A DNA stretch of 64,000 nt from Nocardioides glacieisoli (GCF_004137245.1 NZ_SDWS01000001.1:620001-684000); one strand, 5' to 3'. Shown: positions 9,220 through 17,461, counted from the first letter of the stretch. Numbers and translations: made by a program. The notes: generated by a model not told the origin, from the sequence alone.

Positions 9220-9735
9220 CTAGAGACCGTCCTCGCGCCGCTTGAGCTCCTTGCGCTCCTTCTTCTCGATCCGCTTCACGTGCTCCTCGATGATGTCGCG
9301 CTTGTTCACCTGGATCCGCACGAGGTTCATGAAGGCGAAGCCCATCGGGAAGAGCGGCCACGGGAACCCGCCGAACATCGTCACTGCCCAGATCGTCCAC
9401 AGCAGCACCGAGAGCCCGACCAGGCCGGTGAGCGCCTCGCGGCGGTCGCTCGCCCACTTCCGCACGGCCTGCTCGTGCAGCGAGGCGGGGCTCGACTGGG
9501 GCTCCCGGGCGACCGGGAGGTCGTCGACGAGCGGGAGCAGCTCGCCGAGGGTCCGGCTGGTCATCGCGGCCTCCGCGCGCTCGTCGTACTCGCCGCGGGT
9601 GAGGCGTCCCTCGGCGAAGGCATCCGCCAGCACGGTCTCGATGACGGCGCGGTCGCGGTCCGACGCGCGCATCGTCGTGTTCGCGGGGATGCGCGGGTCG
9701 TGGTCGAACTGGCTCCACACCTCGATGCCTGGCAC
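9220..9735 (-). CDS. DUF1707 domain membrane protein
   Basis: 171-residue protein. The N-terminal half (MRASDRDRAVIETVLADAF through EYDERAEAAM) is the DUF1707 (SHOCT-like) domain typical of actinobacteria. The C-terminal half has a hydrophobic pair of segments (GLVGLSVLLWTIWAVTM and FPMGFAFMNLV) and a highly charged lysine/glutamate tail. The GTG start at 9735 follows TACGAT by 6 nt, again a leaderless arrangement. Function is unknown; such proteins are often small membrane regulators or scaffolds, which is inference only. It is divergent from the hemerythrin gene. Confidence 0.8.
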   Translation of the reverse strand: MPGIEVWSQFDHDPRIPANTTMRASDRDRAVIETVLADAFAEGRLTRGEYDERAEAAMTSRTLGELLPLVDDLPVAREPQSSPASLHEQAVRKWASDRREALTGLVGLSVLLWTIWAVTMFGGFPWPLFPMGFAFMNLVRIQVNKRDIIEEHVKRIEKKERKELKRREDGL

Positions 9736-9813
9736 CGCACCATCGTAGGCACGACCCACCCATCGGGATGGATGAGGAGTGTCACGGTGATCGGCAGTCG
9801 CTAGCGTCGGAGC

Positions 9814-10377
9814 ATGAGCACTCCCATCGACCTGGGTCGCCCGATCTCCGGCGACGTCATCGACCTGATCCTCGAGGACCACCGCCGCTTCGAGTCCCTG
9901 ATGCGCCAGCTCCGCGACAGCTCCTCGGACCGCGACGCGGTGCGCAAGGCCCTCGCTGCGCTGCACGTGGCACACGCGGAGGCGGAGGAGAAGCACGTCT
10001 ACCCCAAGCTCCGGCGCAAGGACGCGATCACCGAGCACGAGGCCGAGCACGGCGAGGAGGAGCACGCCGAGGGACACGAGGCGATGCTCAAGGTGCTCGA
10101 GCTCAAGGGCACCGACACCCAGGCGTTCGACGACGCCGTCGAGGAGCTGGCCACAGCCCTCAACCACCACCTCACCGAGGAGGAGCTCACCATCCTCAAC
10201 CCGGCCCGCGAGGAGGTCGGCGAGCAGGTCCGTGCCGAGCTCGGGGTGGCGTTCGCGACCGAGCGCAACAAGCAGCTTGACGACGACTGCGGCGCCATCG
10301 ACAACGTACGCCGGATCGTGGAGGCTGCCGAGAAGAAGGGTCTCCTCGACGAGGACGACGAGGAGTCCGAGGACTGA
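9814..10377 (+). CDS. Hemerythrin domain protein
   Basis: 187-residue cytoplasmic protein with a four-helix hemerythrin fold expected to bind a di-iron centre for oxygen, NO or redox sensing. Likely ligands are His in LEDHRRFE near residue 28, HVAHAEAEEKHVYP near 54-67, HEAEHGEEEHAEGHEAM near 75-90, and NHHLTEEE near 118. The acidic C-terminal tail (DEDDEESED) is unusual but of no known meaning. TAGCGT lies 6 nt before the ATG, so the message looks leaderless. It is followed 15 bp later by the MmcQ/YjbR gene, probably in one transcript. Confidence 0.85.
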   Translation: MSTPIDLGRPISGDVIDLILEDHRRFESLMRQLRDSSSDRDAVRKALAALHVAHAEAEEKHVYPKLRRKDAITEHEAEHGEEEHAEGHEAMLKVLELKGTDTQAFDDAVEELATALNHHLTEEELTILNPAREEVGEQVRAELGVAFATERNKQLDDDCGAIDNVRRIVEAAEKKGLLDEDDEESED

Positions 10378-10392
10378 CCCGAGGGGGACCGC

Positions 10393-10758
10393 GTGGACGT
10401 CGCGCAGATGCACGAGGTGTGCGCGGCGTTCGCTGGTGCCTGGCCGGACAACCCGTGGGACCACGAGCACCCGGTCTTCAAGGTCGGGCCGGGGGAGCGC
10501 GGCAAGATCTTCGCGTTCCTCGGCGCTGAGACCATCGGCGTGAAGGCCGGCGCTACCCGCGAGGTGGCCGACGAGTGGCTGCACCGCTACCCCGACGACG
10601 CGAGCGTGATGGCCTACATCGGCCGCTCCGGCTGGAACGACCTGGCCCTCGCTGGCGCGATCCCCGACGACGAGCTGGTCGAGGCCGTCGAGGAGTCCTA
10701 CCGTCTGGTGGTCTCCCGGTTGCCGATGAAGGACCGTCCCGAGGGCTGGGAGGGCTGA
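10393..10758 (+). CDS. MmcQ/YjbR family protein
   Basis: 121-residue protein resembling the MmcQ/YjbR (DUF419) family, whose members have a CyaY/DNA-binding-like fold; function is not established. Recognisable features are the N-terminal helix, the PWDHEHPVFKVG strand-turn, a central KIFAFLG strand, and the C-terminal WNDLALAGAIPDDELVEAVEESYRLV helix region. The GTG start has a strong purine-rich ribosome site (GAGGGGG) at the right distance, consistent with translation as the second gene after the hemerythrin gene. Confidence 0.75.
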   Translation: MDVAQMHEVCAAFAGAWPDNPWDHEHPVFKVGPGERGKIFAFLGAETIGVKAGATREVADEWLHRYPDDASVMAYIGRSGWNDLALAGAIPDDELVEAVEESYRLVVSRLPMKDRPEGWEG

Positions 10759-10762
10759 GTCG

Positions 10763-11422
10763 TCAGCGGCGGTGTCGCATCATCGTCAGCCCGACCATGC
10801 GCGAGACGACCATCGCGACGTAGAAGACGCCGACCATCATCTCCACCATCAGCAGCGCCCGGGCCTGCTCGCCCACGGCGACGATGTCGGACAGCCCGAC
10901 GCTCGTGAGCGTGGAGAACGACAGGTAGAGCAGCTCGAACCACGACCGGTCGAAGCCGTCGGCGTTGACGTAGGAGTCGGGCCACACCACCTGCACCGCG
11001 GCGTAGAGGTAGGCGAAGCCCCACGCGACCACGGTGAACGCGGCGCCGGTGGCGTAGTACTCGTCGGTGGTGACCTCGTCGTCGTGGAAGAGGTAGCGCA
11101 GCATCGCGTAGGAGACGTAGAAGTAGAACGGCGCGTGCAGCAGGCCGGACACCAGGACGATGGAGTCGGTCTCGTAGAAGATCGCCTCGAGCAGGGTGAA
11201 GACGATCGTCGGTGCACCGAGGAAGAACACGACGCGGCTGACGTTCGGCGTCCGCCGGACGGCGAGCACCGCGGACCCCACCGCGAGCATCCCGATGACG
11301 CCGATCACCGCACCGCCGACCCGCGACCCGCCCAGGAAGGGGTACGCCAGCACCTGCACGAGCTGGGCGATCAGCAGCATCGCCGACGGGTGCGCGGTGA
11401 TGTTCCGCATCGGTGAGGTCAC
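10763..11422 (-). CDS. Ion channel-like membrane protein with atypical pore filter
   Basis: 219-residue membrane protein with about six hydrophobic segments. The C-terminal third has pore-loop architecture: a helix, FSTLTSVGLSDIV, then a final membrane helix. This resembles the two-helix pore domain of potassium channels, but the filter reads TSVGLSD rather than TVGYGD. Oligomeric potassium-type channels are the best comparison; selectivity cannot be inferred. Start is GTG 11422 or ATG 11410 in the same frame, and no ribosome site decides between them. It converges with the MmcQ/YjbR gene, 4 bp apart. Confidence 0.7.
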   Translation of the reverse strand: MTSPMRNITAHPSAMLLIAQLVQVLAYPFLGGSRVGGAVIGVIGMLAVGSAVLAVRRTPNVSRVVFFLGAPTIVFTLLEAIFYETDSIVLVSGLLHAPFYFYVSYAMLRYLFHDDEVTTDEYYATGAAFTVVAWGFAYLYAAVQVVWPDSYVNADGFDRSWFELLYLSFSTLTSVGLSDIVAVGEQARALLMVEMMVGVFYVAMVVSRMVGLTMMRHRR

Positions 11423-11474
11423 GACAACGCAGTCTAGGGAGCAGGATCAGCGGCGCCACGGCACTCCGCTCCGC

Positions 11475-11480
11475 TAGGTT
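11475..11480 (+). promoter_or_regulatory. -10 element for a leaderless transcript
   Basis: TAGGTT fits the actinobacterial TAnnnT -10 and ends 6 nt before the GTG of the Mce-associated-type gene. This spacing puts the transcription start at or next to the start codon. No good -35 is visible. Confidence 0.45.
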
Positions 11481-11486
11481 CGCGTC

Positions 11487-11981
11487 GTGGGAGGACGAGG
11501 GGGCAGGTGGCTGGCGGGAGCTCTCGCGCTCGTGCTCGTCGGCCTGCTGGTCGGGATCGGACTGGTCGTCTCCGGGCGAGGGTCGACCGACCAAGAGCTG
11601 ACCGACGCGCAGCAGGAGGTGGCTCGCGCCGCCCGCACCGAGGCGTTGGCCTTCCTGACCGTCGACCACACCGACATGGAGCCGCTGATCGAGGCCGTGC
11701 TGGCCGGCGCCACCGGTGAGTTCAAGGAACAGTACGACTCGCAGCGCGAGAAGCTGACCAGGGAGGCGATCCGCACCGAGGCGACCTCGACCGCGGAGGT
11801 CGTGGCCCTCGGCGTCGGCGACCTCGACGACGACTCGGCGGTCGTCCTGCTCGCGGCCAACAGCACGGTCGCCAACAAGAAGACGGACAGCGAGGGGCAG
11901 GTGCGCTACTACCGCCTCCGGCTCGACCTGGTCCGCGAGGGCGGCCGGTGGCTCACCAGCGACGTGCGGTTCGTGAGGTGA
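11487..11981 (+). CDS. Mce-associated-type membrane protein
   Basis: 164-residue protein with one N-terminal membrane segment (residues 8-28) and an extracytoplasmic domain. The layout (helix from about 33, EALAFLTVDHTDMEPLIEAVLAGATGEF, and a beta-rich end closing with GGRWLTSDVRFV) matches the VirB8/NTF2-like Mce-associated proteins of actinobacteria. No mce operon is present in this window, so it is an orphan relative. It is followed 4 bp later by a second protein of the same plan; the two are probably co-translated and may act together. Confidence 0.7.
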   Translation: MGGRGGRWLAGALALVLVGLLVGIGLVVSGRGSTDQELTDAQQEVARAARTEALAFLTVDHTDMEPLIEAVLAGATGEFKEQYDSQREKLTREAIRTEATSTAEVVALGVGDLDDDSAVVLLAANSTVANKKTDSEGQVRYYRLRLDLVREGGRWLTSDVRFVR

Positions 11982-11985
11982 CGGC

Positions 11986-12501
11986 GTGACAGCGCAGCGG
12001 GTGGCTGGCGTCCTGGCCGTGCTGGTGGTCGTCGCGGCGGCCGTCCTCGGTTGGCTGGTCCTGGGCGCCGGCGGGACCGACGGGCTCACCACCAGCGCCG
12101 AGTCGTCGGACGCGACCGTCGCGTCGGCAGACACCAAGGCCACCGTGCTCGACGTGGCGTCGGACGCGACCACGCGGGCCTACAGCTACTCGTGGGAGAC
12201 CCTCGGCGAGGACCGCGCCGCGGCCCGGGCGCTGATGACCCGGGACATGCAGCGGCGCTACGACCGCACGATGGCGGGGGTCGGCACGTCGAGCCAGACC
12301 GACCGCACCGTCGTCTCGGCCGAGGTGGTCGAGTCGGCCCTGGTGACGACCACGTCGTCGTACGCCCGGGTGCTGCTGTTCGTGAACCAGACCACCGAGG
12401 GCGACACTCTCGAGGAGCCCCTGCTCGACCTCGACCGGGTGCTGGTCACCCTCGTGCGCGACGACGGCGAGTGGCGGCTCGACGAGCTCGATGCCTTGTA
12501 A
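11986..12501 (+). CDS. Mce-associated-type membrane protein (second)
   Basis: 171-residue partner of the preceding gene with the same plan: an N-terminal membrane segment (about 6-26), then an extracytoplasmic domain with the helix ATTRAYSYSWETLGEDRAAARALMTRDM and a beta-sheet end WRLDELDAL. Similarity to the first gene is in architecture rather than in close sequence identity. GTG start 4 bp after the upstream stop. Family-level assignment only. Confidence 0.65.
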   Translation: MTAQRVAGVLAVLVVVAAAVLGWLVLGAGGTDGLTTSAESSDATVASADTKATVLDVASDATTRAYSYSWETLGEDRAAARALMTRDMQRRYDRTMAGVGTSSQTDRTVVSAEVVESALVTTTSSYARVLLFVNQTTEGDTLEEPLLDLDRVLVTLVRDDGEWRLDELDAL

Positions 12502-12531
12502 CCACCTCTGCCCAGACGGAAGGATCGCGGC

Positions 12532-13503
12532 GTGGACGACGTGACGACGGACCTGCTCATCATCGGAGCGGGCCCGACCGGGCTCTACTCCGCCTACTAC
12601 GCCGGCTTCCGCGGGATGAGCGTGGCGGTGGTGGACTCGCTCCCGGAGCTCGGCGGCCAGATCACCGCGATGTACCCCGAGAAGGCGATCCTCGACGTCG
12701 CCGGCTTCCCCAGCATCAAGGGTCGTGACCTCGTCGAGGGTCTCGTCGAGCAGGCCGCCACGGCCCATCCGACGTACCTCCTCGACCGCACCGCCACGAC
12801 GCTCGAGCACGGTGACGACTCCGTCCTGGTCACGCTCGACGACGGCACGCGGGTGACCGCCGGTGCCGTCCTGATCACGTCGGGCATCGGGAAGTTCAGC
12901 CCGCGGCCGCTGCCGGCCGGCGACGGCTGGGTCGGTCGCGGAATGGAGTTCTTCGTGCCGAGCTTCGCCCCCTATGCCGGCAAGGACGTGGTCATCGTCG
13001 GGGGAGGGGACAGCGCCTTCGACTGGGCGCAGCACCTCGAGCCGGTCGCCGCGTCGGTGATGCTGGTGCACCGTCGCGACGCGTTCCGCGCCCACGAGCG
13101 CACGGTCGCCGCGGTGAGGGACTCGAGCGTCGAGATCGTCACCAACGCGCAGGTGACCGAGCTGCGGGGCGACCCCCACCTCGAGGAGGTGGAGATCAGC
13201 GTGGACGGCCAGGAGCCGCGCGTGGTCAAGGCGCAGGCGCTCGTCGCGGCGCTCGGCTTCATCGCCGACCTCGGCGCGATCCAGCAGTGGGGCCTGGTCA
13301 CCTCGAAGCGGCACGTGGTCGTCGACTCGGCGATGCGCACCAACCTCCCGCGCGTCTTCGCGGCCGGCGACATCACCGACTACCCCGGCAAGGTGCGACT
13401 GATCGCGGTCGGCTTCGGCGAGGCCGCGACCGCGGTCAACAACGCCGCCGTGACGATCGACCCGTCGGCCCACGTCTTCCCGGGGCACTCCAGCGAGGCG
13501 TAG
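12532..13503 (+). CDS. Ferredoxin/flavodoxin-NADP+ reductase, YumC type
   Basis: FAD- and NAD(P)-binding flavoprotein of 323 residues. The FAD motif GAGPTGLYSAYYAGFRG starts at residue 12 and the NADP motif VGGGDSAFDWA lies near 160. The thioredoxin-reductase active-site CxxC is absent, as in the Bacillus YumC-type ferredoxin-NADP+ reductases. The C-terminal FAD segment VFAAGDITDYPGKVRLIAVGFGEAATAVNN is intact. It probably passes electrons between NADPH and ferredoxins or flavodoxins. The GTG start has a weak upstream GGAAGGA. It follows the Mce-associated pair by 30 bp; a functional link is not evident. Confidence 0.88.
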   Translation: MDDVTTDLLIIGAGPTGLYSAYYAGFRGMSVAVVDSLPELGGQITAMYPEKAILDVAGFPSIKGRDLVEGLVEQAATAHPTYLLDRTATTLEHGDDSVLVTLDDGTRVTAGAVLITSGIGKFSPRPLPAGDGWVGRGMEFFVPSFAPYAGKDVVIVGGGDSAFDWAQHLEPVAASVMLVHRRDAFRAHERTVAAVRDSSVEIVTNAQVTELRGDPHLEEVEISVDGQEPRVVKAQALVAALGFIADLGAIQQWGLVTSKRHVVVDSAMRTNLPRVFAAGDITDYPGKVRLIAVGFGEAATAVNNAAVTIDPSAHVFPGHSSEA

Positions 13504-13510
13504 GCGTCCG

Positions 13511-13660
13511 TCAGGTGTTGTAGCGCAGCAGGGTGATCGCCGCGAACAGCAGCGCGATGAACACCACGACTCCCAGCACCGCGAGCAACGGAGTCACCTT
13601 GGGCCGCGGCCCCGGCGCGTTGAGGGGCTGGTTGATGGTCGGGCGGTCGCGGTCGTCCAT
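13511..13660 (-). CDS. Small single-pass membrane protein
   Basis: Predicted 49-residue protein: a polar, proline-rich N-terminus (MDDRDRPTINQPLN), one hydrophobic segment of about 22 residues (LLAVLGVVVFIALLFAAITLL) and a short RYNT tail. The compact hydrophobic helix with flanking charged residues makes it a credible small protein in a gap that holds nothing else. An in-frame ATG 33 nt upstream is an alternative start. It converges on the YumC-like gene and is divergent from the glycosyltransferase. No function can be assigned. Confidence 0.6.
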   Translation of the reverse strand: MDDRDRPTINQPLNAPGPRPKVTPLLAVLGVVVFIALLFAAITLLRYNT

Positions 13661-13706
13661 GCCAGCGCCCGTACCCGTGGACCGTCGGTCCATGCGGCGC
13701 CCGGGG

Positions 13707-13730
13707 CCTACCGACGGGTAGGCATAATGT
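13707..13730 (+). promoter_or_regulatory. Palindrome and -10 of the glycosyltransferase unit
   Basis: CCTACC-GACG-GGTAGG (13707-13722) is a perfect 6-bp inverted repeat directly upstream of TAATGT (13725-13730). The GTG at 13736 follows 5 nt later. A repressor on the palindrome would sit between -35 and -10. The palindrome is directly visible; operator function is inference. Confidence 0.45.
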
Positions 13731-13735
13731 CCCTC

Positions 13736-14992
13736 GTGCGCATCGCCCTGCTGTCCTACCGGAGCAAGCCGCACTGCGGTGGCCAGGGCGTGTACGTCCG
13801 CCACCTCAGTCGTGAGCTCGTACGCCTCGGCCACGAGGTCGAGGTGTTCTCCGGCCAGCCCTACCCCGAGCTCGACGAGGGTGTGGTGCTGACGAAGGTG
13901 CCGAGCCTCGACCTCTACCGCGAGCCCGACCCGTTCCGGGTGCCGCACCTGCGCGAGTTCCGCGACCGGATCGACGTCGAGGAGTTCCTGACCATGTGCA
14001 CGGCCGGGTTCCCCGAGCCGAAGACCTTCGGCTCGCGCATCGCGCGGCTGATGAAGGACCGCGCCGGTGACTTCGACATCGCGCACGACAACCAGGTGCT
14101 GGCCCCCGGGGTGATGGAGCTCGAGGAGCTCGGCCTGCCGGTCATCGCCACGATCCACCACCCGATCACCATGGACCGCCAGATCGACCTCCAGACCGCG
14201 CCCACCTGGCGCAAGCGGCTGTCGCTGCGGCGGTGGTACGGCTTCCTCAGGATGCAGACCAAGGTCGCCAAGCGGCTGCGCAAGGTGCTCACCCCGTCCG
14301 ACTCCTCGCGGCGCGACATCGCGCGCGACTTCGGGGTCGACCCCGCCCGGATGCAGACGATCCTGCTCGGCGTCGACGACGTCTTCGTGCCGCCGACCGC
14401 CCCGCGCGTGCCCGGCCGGATCCTCGCGATGGCGAGCGCCGACGCCCCGATGAAGGGCATTGCCACCCTGCTCGAGGCCTTCGCCAAGCTGAGCGTCGAG
14501 CGCGACGTCTCGCTCGTCCTCGTCACCCGGCCCGAGCCCGGCGGTCGCACCGAGCGGCTCATCGACGACCTCGGGATCGTCGACAAGGTGAGCTTCGTGA
14601 GTGGTGTCAGCGACCAGGAGCTCGTCGAGGTGATGGGCTCCGCCGAGCTCGCCTGCGTGCCCTCGCTCTACGAGGGCTTCTCGCTGCCCACCGCCGAGCT
14701 GATGGCCTGCGCCACCCCGCTCGTGGTGTCGCGGGCGGGCGCCATCCCCGAGGTCGTCGGGGAGGACGGCGTCTGCGCCGACCTGGTGACCCCGGGCGAC
14801 GTCGGCGAGCTGACGTCGGCGATCGCCGCGCTGCTCGACGACCCCGAGCGGCGTACGACGATGGGCGCGGCGGGACGGGCGCGCGTCGAGGAGCTCTTCA
14901 GCTGGCGGGCCGTGGCCGAGGCCACCGCTGCCGCCTACGAGGCGACGATTGCCGACTTCCACAGCGAGGAGCAGCGCCGTGCTGACCGTTGA
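13736..14992 (+). CDS. Glycosyltransferase family 4
   Basis: 418-residue GT-B glycosyltransferase. The N-terminal acceptor domain opens with RIALLSYRSKPHCGGQGVYV, with the glycine-rich turn typical of GT4 enzymes. The C-terminal donor domain carries the E-x7-E region (YEGFSLPTAELMACATPLVVS), which binds nucleotide-sugars and retains the anomer. GTG 13736 is chosen over ATG 13727 because that ATG lies inside the apparent -10 hexamer. It heads a three-gene unit overlapping a methyltransferase (14 bp) and then an alpha/alpha-toroid protein. The sugar and acceptor are unknown. Confidence 0.85.
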   Translation: MRIALLSYRSKPHCGGQGVYVRHLSRELVRLGHEVEVFSGQPYPELDEGVVLTKVPSLDLYREPDPFRVPHLREFRDRIDVEEFLTMCTAGFPEPKTFGSRIARLMKDRAGDFDIAHDNQVLAPGVMELEELGLPVIATIHHPITMDRQIDLQTAPTWRKRLSLRRWYGFLRMQTKVAKRLRKVLTPSDSSRRDIARDFGVDPARMQTILLGVDDVFVPPTAPRVPGRILAMASADAPMKGIATLLEAFAKLSVERDVSLVLVTRPEPGGRTERLIDDLGIVDKVSFVSGVSDQELVEVMGSAELACVPSLYEGFSLPTAELMACATPLVVSRAGAIPEVVGEDGVCADLVTPGDVGELTSAIAALLDDPERRTTMGAAGRARVEELFSWRAVAEATAAAYEATIADFHSEEQRRADR

Positions 14993-15728
14993 CTTCGACC
15001 GGCTCGGGCTGCGCCCGGGCGACCGTGTGCTCGACATGGGCTGCGGCGCCGGCCGGCACGCGTTCGAGATGTACAAGCGCGGTGCCGACGTCATCGCCTT
15101 CGACCAGGACGCCGACGAGCTCGCGACCGTGCGGGAGTGGTTCGCCGCGATGCGTGAGGCCGGCGAGGTGCCCGAGGGGGCCGAGGCCGACGTCAAGGAG
15201 GGCGACGCGCTCGCGCTGCCCTTCGCTGACGGCGAGTTCGACCGCATCGTCGCGGCCGAGGTGCTAGAGCACATCCACGCCGACGTCGAGGCGATCAAGG
15301 AGCTCGTCCGGGTGCTGCGTCCGGGCGGCACGCTCGCGATCTCGGTGCCGCGCTGGCTGCCGGAGATCGTCAACTGGAAGCTCTCCGACGACTACCACAA
15401 CGCCGAGGGCGGCCACATCCGGATCTACACCACCGAGGAGCTCGTCGACAAGGTCACCAAGTCGGGTCGCCCCAACGACGGCACCCCCGGTGACGCGATG
15501 GTCTTCACCGGCAAGGACCACGCCCACGGCCTCCACGCGCCCTACTGGTGGATCAAGTGCGCGGTCGGCGTCACCAACGACGACCACCCGCTCGCCCGGG
15601 CGTACCACAAGCTACTGGTCTGGGAGATCATGAAGAACCCGCGCTCGCTGCGTGCGGCGGGCAAGGTGCTCGACCCGCTCATCGGGAAGAGCATGGTGCT
15701 CTACTTCCGGAAGCCCGGGCCTGCATGA
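14979..15728 (+). CDS. Class I SAM-dependent methyltransferase
   Basis: 249-residue methyltransferase of the UbiE/type-11 kind. Motif I is VLDMGCGAGRHAFEMYKRG near residue 17, the acidic end of the next strand is VIAFDQD, and the LPFADGEFDRIVAAEVLEHI and LRPGGTLAISVP segments complete the fold. GTG 14979 has GAGGAG about 8 nt upstream, inside the glycosyltransferase gene, so the genes overlap by 14 bp and are translationally coupled. It likely modifies the product or acceptor of the glycosyltransferase; substrate unknown. Confidence 0.85.
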   Translation: MLTVDFDRLGLRPGDRVLDMGCGAGRHAFEMYKRGADVIAFDQDADELATVREWFAAMREAGEVPEGAEADVKEGDALALPFADGEFDRIVAAEVLEHIHADVEAIKELVRVLRPGGTLAISVPRWLPEIVNWKLSDDYHNAEGGHIRIYTTEELVDKVTKSGRPNDGTPGDAMVFTGKDHAHGLHAPYWWIKCAVGVTNDDHPLARAYHKLLVWEIMKNPRSLRAAGKVLDPLIGKSMVLYFRKPGPA

Positions 15729-16819
15729 CGCTCAGCCGCGCGCAGGTCGAGCAGACCGCTGCATCGATCGAGGCGGTGCAGGAGCCGTCGGGAGCGATCC
15801 CGTGGTCGGTCGGCGAGCACACCGACGTCTGGAACCACCTCGAGTCGGCGATGGGACTGATGGTCGGCGGCCGCCGCGAGGCAGCGGGGCGCGCCTTCGC
15901 GTGGGCGCGCGCGACCCAGCGGGCCGACGGCTCCTGGCCGATGAAGATCGTCGCCGGAGAGATCGAGGACCACTCCGGCGAGTCCAACATGTCGGCGTAC
16001 GTCGCCGTCGCCACGTGGCACCACTGGCTGGTCGCGCGTGACGAGGACTTCGTCCGCCTCATGTGGCCGACCGTGCGCCGCGCGCTCGACTGGGTCGTGT
16101 CGCTGCAGCTGCCGTTCGGCGGCGTCGCGTGGTCGCAGGAGTGGCACGACGGGGCGCCCGCCGCAGTCAACGCCGACGCGCTGCTCGCTGGCTCGTCGAG
16201 CATCCACCACTCGCTGCGCGCCGGCGTCGCGCTGGCCGAGCTGGTGGGGGAGCCGCAGGTCGAGTGGGAGCTCGCCGGTGGCCGGTTGGGTCACGCGCTG
16301 CGCGAGCACCGCGACCTCTTCCTGGACAAGTCGACCTTCTCGATGGACTGGTACTACCCGGTCCTCGGGGGCGCCGTCCGCGGCGACGCGGCCCGCGCGC
16401 TGCTCGACGAGCGGTGGGACACCTTCGTCGTGCCCGGCCTCGGCATCCGGTGCGTCTCGACGAACCCGTGGGTGACCGGCGCCGAGACCTGCGAGCTGGT
16501 GCTGGCGCTCGAGGCGATCGGCGACCGCGACCGTGCAGCGCGGCTGCTCGCGGACATGCAGCACCTGCGCACCGCCGAGGGTTCCTACTGGACCGGCTAC
16601 GTCTGGCCCGACGACGTCAACTGGCCCGGAGAGCAGACGACCTACACCGCCGCCGCGGTCATCCTCGCCGTGGACGCGCTGACCGACGGGACCGCCGGCG
16701 CGGACATCATGCGCGGCACGACGTTCGCGCCCGACTTCGCCGAGATCGGGCTGGAGTGCGGCTGTCGCTCGGTCGACTCAGGGGAGTCGGTCGCCGGCCC
16801 CGCCCGTCGTACGGCGTAG
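15725..16819 (+). CDS. Prenyltransferase/squalene-cyclase-like alpha/alpha-toroid protein
   Basis: 364-residue, apparently soluble protein with repeated helix pairs and QW-like turns (QRADGSWPMK near 60, LPFGGVAWSQEW near 137, TAEGSYWTGYVW near 285), the pattern of the prenyltransferase and squalene oxidase repeat. It lacks the DxDD motif of class II cyclases, so cyclase activity is doubtful; some annotated relatives resemble glycoside hydrolase toroids instead. Its ATG overlaps the methyltransferase stop (ATGA), so it belongs to the same translational unit. Its last 42 bp run antisense to the end of the next, convergent gene. Confidence 0.7.
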   Translation: MTLSRAQVEQTAASIEAVQEPSGAIPWSVGEHTDVWNHLESAMGLMVGGRREAAGRAFAWARATQRADGSWPMKIVAGEIEDHSGESNMSAYVAVATWHHWLVARDEDFVRLMWPTVRRALDWVVSLQLPFGGVAWSQEWHDGAPAAVNADALLAGSSSIHHSLRAGVALAELVGEPQVEWELAGGRLGHALREHRDLFLDKSTFSMDWYYPVLGGAVRGDAARALLDERWDTFVVPGLGIRCVSTNPWVTGAETCELVLALEAIGDRDRAARLLADMQHLRTAEGSYWTGYVWPDDVNWPGEQTTYTAAAVILAVDALTDGTAGADIMRGTTFAPDFAEIGLECGCRSVDSGESVAGPARRTA

Positions 16820-17428
16820 CACCCGCATCGACCCGACCACGTCCACCTCGCTGAACGCGCCGCTCGCGAGTGCCGGGAGGTAGATGTCCTCGTACGGCGG
16901 TCGCCCGCCGTCCGCCGGGTCCGGGAAGACGTCGTGGACGAGCAGCACGCCGCCCGGCATGACCCACCGCGGCCAGGTGCGGAAGTCGGCGCGCGCGGGC
17001 TCGACGCCGTGCCCGCCGTCGATGAACAGCAGCGACAGCGGCGTACGCCACCATCCGCCCACGGTCTCGGACCGGCCGACGACGGCGACGACCTGCTCCT
17101 CGAGCCCGGCGGCGCGGATCGTGCGGCGGAAGGTGGGCAGGGTGTCCATCACGCCGAGCTCGTGGTCGACGAGGGAGTCGTCGTGGTGCTCCCAGCCTGC
17201 CTGGTTCTCCTCGGAGCCGCGGTGGTGGTCGACGGTGAACACGGTCCCGCCGACCTCGCGCGCGGCCGCGCCGAGCCAGATCGCCGACTTGCCGCAGTAG
17301 GTGCCGACCTCGAGCGCCGGGCCGTGGGGAAGGCGCTCGCGCGCCCAGCGGTGGAGCAACGCGCCCTCGTCCTCGGGCATGAAGCCCTTCGCCGCACGGG
17401 CGTGCTCGAGCAGGTCGTCCGGCATCAC
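16778..17428 (-). CDS. Class I SAM-dependent methyltransferase (TylF/CmcI-like)
   Basis: 216-residue methyltransferase. The fold is shown by ALEVGTYCGKSAIWLGAAARE near residue 38, VFTVDHHRGSEEN, and LLFIDGGHGVEPARADFRTW, where DGGH resembles the metal site of cation-dependent O-methyltransferases. GTG 17428 is preferred because TAGGCT (minus strand, 17441-17436) ends 7 nt upstream; ATG 17425 is the next codon. It lies beside the glycosyltransferase unit but on the opposite strand, and its 3' end overlaps the toroid gene by 42 bp. Substrate unknown. Confidence 0.78.
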   Translation of the reverse strand: MMPDDLLEHARAAKGFMPEDEGALLHRWARERLPHGPALEVGTYCGKSAIWLGAAAREVGGTVFTVDHHRGSEENQAGWEHHDDSLVDHELGVMDTLPTFRRTIRAAGLEEQVVAVVGRSETVGGWWRTPLSLLFIDGGHGVEPARADFRTWPRWVMPGGVLLVHDVFPDPADGGRPPYEDIYLPALASGAFSEVDVVGSMRVLRRTTGGAGDRLP

Positions 17429-17461
17429 GGGCGCGAGCCTAGGGGTGGAACACTCGCCCGC

